6,038 nt of DNA from an uncultured Selenomonadales bacterium (GTDB lineage: Bacteria; Bacillota; Negativicutes; Selenomonadales; Selenomonadaceae), in assembly GCA_937915725.1 (NCBI GenBank), contig CALGGV010000015.1, forward strand, positions 1 through 6,038. Direction: 5' to 3'. The notes beneath the pieces were generated by a model that saw only the letters and a program-made list of their open reading frames with translations, did not search any database and was not told where the DNA came from. Positions 5,186 to 6,038 of this stretch are shown piece after piece (position 1 is the stretch's first letter; each line of letters opens with the position of its first letter). Position numbers and translations under genes: made by a program.

Positions 5186-6038
5186 ATGAACGTTTTACTG
5201 ATAGGCAACGGCGGCAGGGAACACGCGCTGGCGTGGAAAATTGCACAAAGTCCGTTGCTCCAAAAATTTTATGCAATACCCGGCAACCCGGGAATTTCCG
5301 AATACGCCGAATGTATCAAAAATATTTCTATTGAAGATAACGCGGCGATTGTAAAATTTGCGCAGGAAAAAAATATAGATTTAGTGGTAGTTGGACCGGA
5401 GGCTCCGCTTGTAAATGGCGTGGTTGACGCGCTGGAAGTTGCCGGAATTAAATCTTTCGGTTGCAAAAAAGACGCCGCGCAAATTGAAGGCTCCAAAATT
5501 TTTGCCAAAAACTTAATGAAAAAGTACAATATCCCAACTGCAAAATTTGAAGTCTTTGATAATCCCGACGCCGCCAAAAATTATATTCGCAGTGAAGGCG
5601 CGCCTATCGTCATAAAGGCTGACGGTTTAGCCGCCGGTAAAGGCGTTATCGTTGCGCAGAATCTTGACGACGCTTTAAAAGCTGTTGACGAAATGAAAAA
5701 TTTTGGCGCGGCTGGAAGTAAAATTGTGGTTGAGGAATTTATGGACGGCGAAGAGGCATCAATTTTGGCGTTCACTGACGGCAAGAAAATTATTCCAATG
5801 ATAGCCGCTCAAGATCATAAGAGATTAAATGACGGCGACAAGGGCGTAAATACGGGCGGTATGGGGGCTTACGCGCCCGCGCCTATAGTTAGTACCCAAA
5901 TTGCTGAACGTGCGTTAAAATCGATTTTAGAGCCCATTTTGGCGGCGTTAAATTCTGAAGGAATAATTTATCGCGGTTGTCTTTACGCGGGCTTGATGAT
6001 TGTTGACGGCGAGCCAAAAGTTGTTGAATTTAATGCAC
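5186..6038 (+). CDS. purD: Phosphoribosylamine-glycine ligase (GAR synthetase), 3' end outside window
   Basis: This ATP-grasp enzyme couples phosphoribosylamine and glycine to form GAR, the second de novo step. The window holds 284 complete codons and one base of a gene that is normally about 420-430 codons. The N-terminal domain shows VLLIGNGGREHALAW (3-17), IPGNPG (31-36) and VVVGPEAPLVNG (67-78). The ATP-grasp region shows IVIKADGLAAGKGV (141-154), VVEEFMDGEEAS (181-192), AAQDHKRLNDGD (207-218) and NTGGMGAYAP (222-231). The sequence breaks off after VVEFNA, just before the expected RFGDPE-type signature. It follows the preceding stop by 4 bases with only a short GGG (5176-5178) as ribosome site, so translation may rely on coupling to the EVE-like frame. 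No frameshift is seen. Confidence 0.97.
   Translation, partial: MNVLLIGNGGREHALAWKIAQSPLLQKFYAIPGNPGISEYAECIKNISIEDNAAIVKFAQEKNIDLVVVGPEAPLVNGVVDALEVAGIKSFGCKKDAAQIEGSKIFAKNLMKKYNIPTAKFEVFDNPDAAKNYIRSEGAPIVIKADGLAAGKGVIVAQNLDDALKAVDEMKNFGAAGSKIVVEEFMDGEEASILAFTDGKKIIPMIAAQDHKRLNDGDKGVNTGGMGAYAPAPIVSTQIAERALKSILEPILAALNSEGIIYRGCLYAGLMIVDGEPKVVEFNA

Noticed and set aside
5269..5784. Two minus-strand ORFs (5269-5577 and 5581-5784)
   Set aside because: Both are antisense to purD, which is clearly coding on the + strand through this whole stretch.
1..6038. tRNA, rRNA, CRISPR array, insertion sequence or purine riboswitch
   Set aside because: I saw no cloverleaf, spaced direct repeats, transposase or terminal inverted repeats. 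The purC-purM gap lacks a recognisable purine-riboswitch core.

Overview
The window is a stretch of a bacterial de novo purine biosynthesis operon. Everything recognisable lies on the + strand in the order purC, purM, purN, IMP cyclohydrolase (the N-terminal half of a usual PurH), and purD, which runs off the right edge. Spacing is tight (8-nt overlap, 4-nt gaps, 4-nt ATGA overlap) and most genes have strong purine-rich Shine-Dalgarno (SD) sequences. AT-rich, low-GC style coding, strong AGGAG-type ribosome sites and the pur gene order suggest an anaerobic Firmicute, possibly of the Negativicutes. That taxonomic placement is inference and weak.

Layout: 45-371 is a small secreted Gln/Arg/Glu-rich protein. 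412-1119 is purC. 1120-1266 is a gap holding a 19-codon ORF and a terminator-like hairpin. 1267-2310 is purM and 2303-2905 is purN. 2910-3152 and 3170-3415 are two tandem paralogous small helical proteins of no family I recognise. 3412-3987 is a hexapeptide-repeat (maltose/galactoside type) O-acetyltransferase whose 3' end lies in a heptanucleotide repeat. 4030-4620 is a stand-alone IMP cyclohydrolase. 4656-5181 is an EVE/PUA-like protein apparently split by a +1 frameshift in an A-rich tract. 5186-6038 is the first 284 codons of purD. No gene-free stretch exceeds 300 bases.

PurD, PurN, PurM and PurC catalyse four separate steps between phosphoribosylamine and SAICAR, and the IMP cyclohydrolase closes the ring at the end. 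Missing from the window are purF, purE, purL/Q/S, purB and AICAR formyltransferase. The last is notable because PurH here lacks its usual C-terminal transformylase domain. The non-purine genes sit between consecutive pur genes and are probably co-transcribed. Nothing in them indicates a purine role, so the operon looks like a host for accessory insertions. The points most worth a second look are the tandem small paralogs, the frameshifted EVE-like gene, and the leader-like structure between purC and purM.
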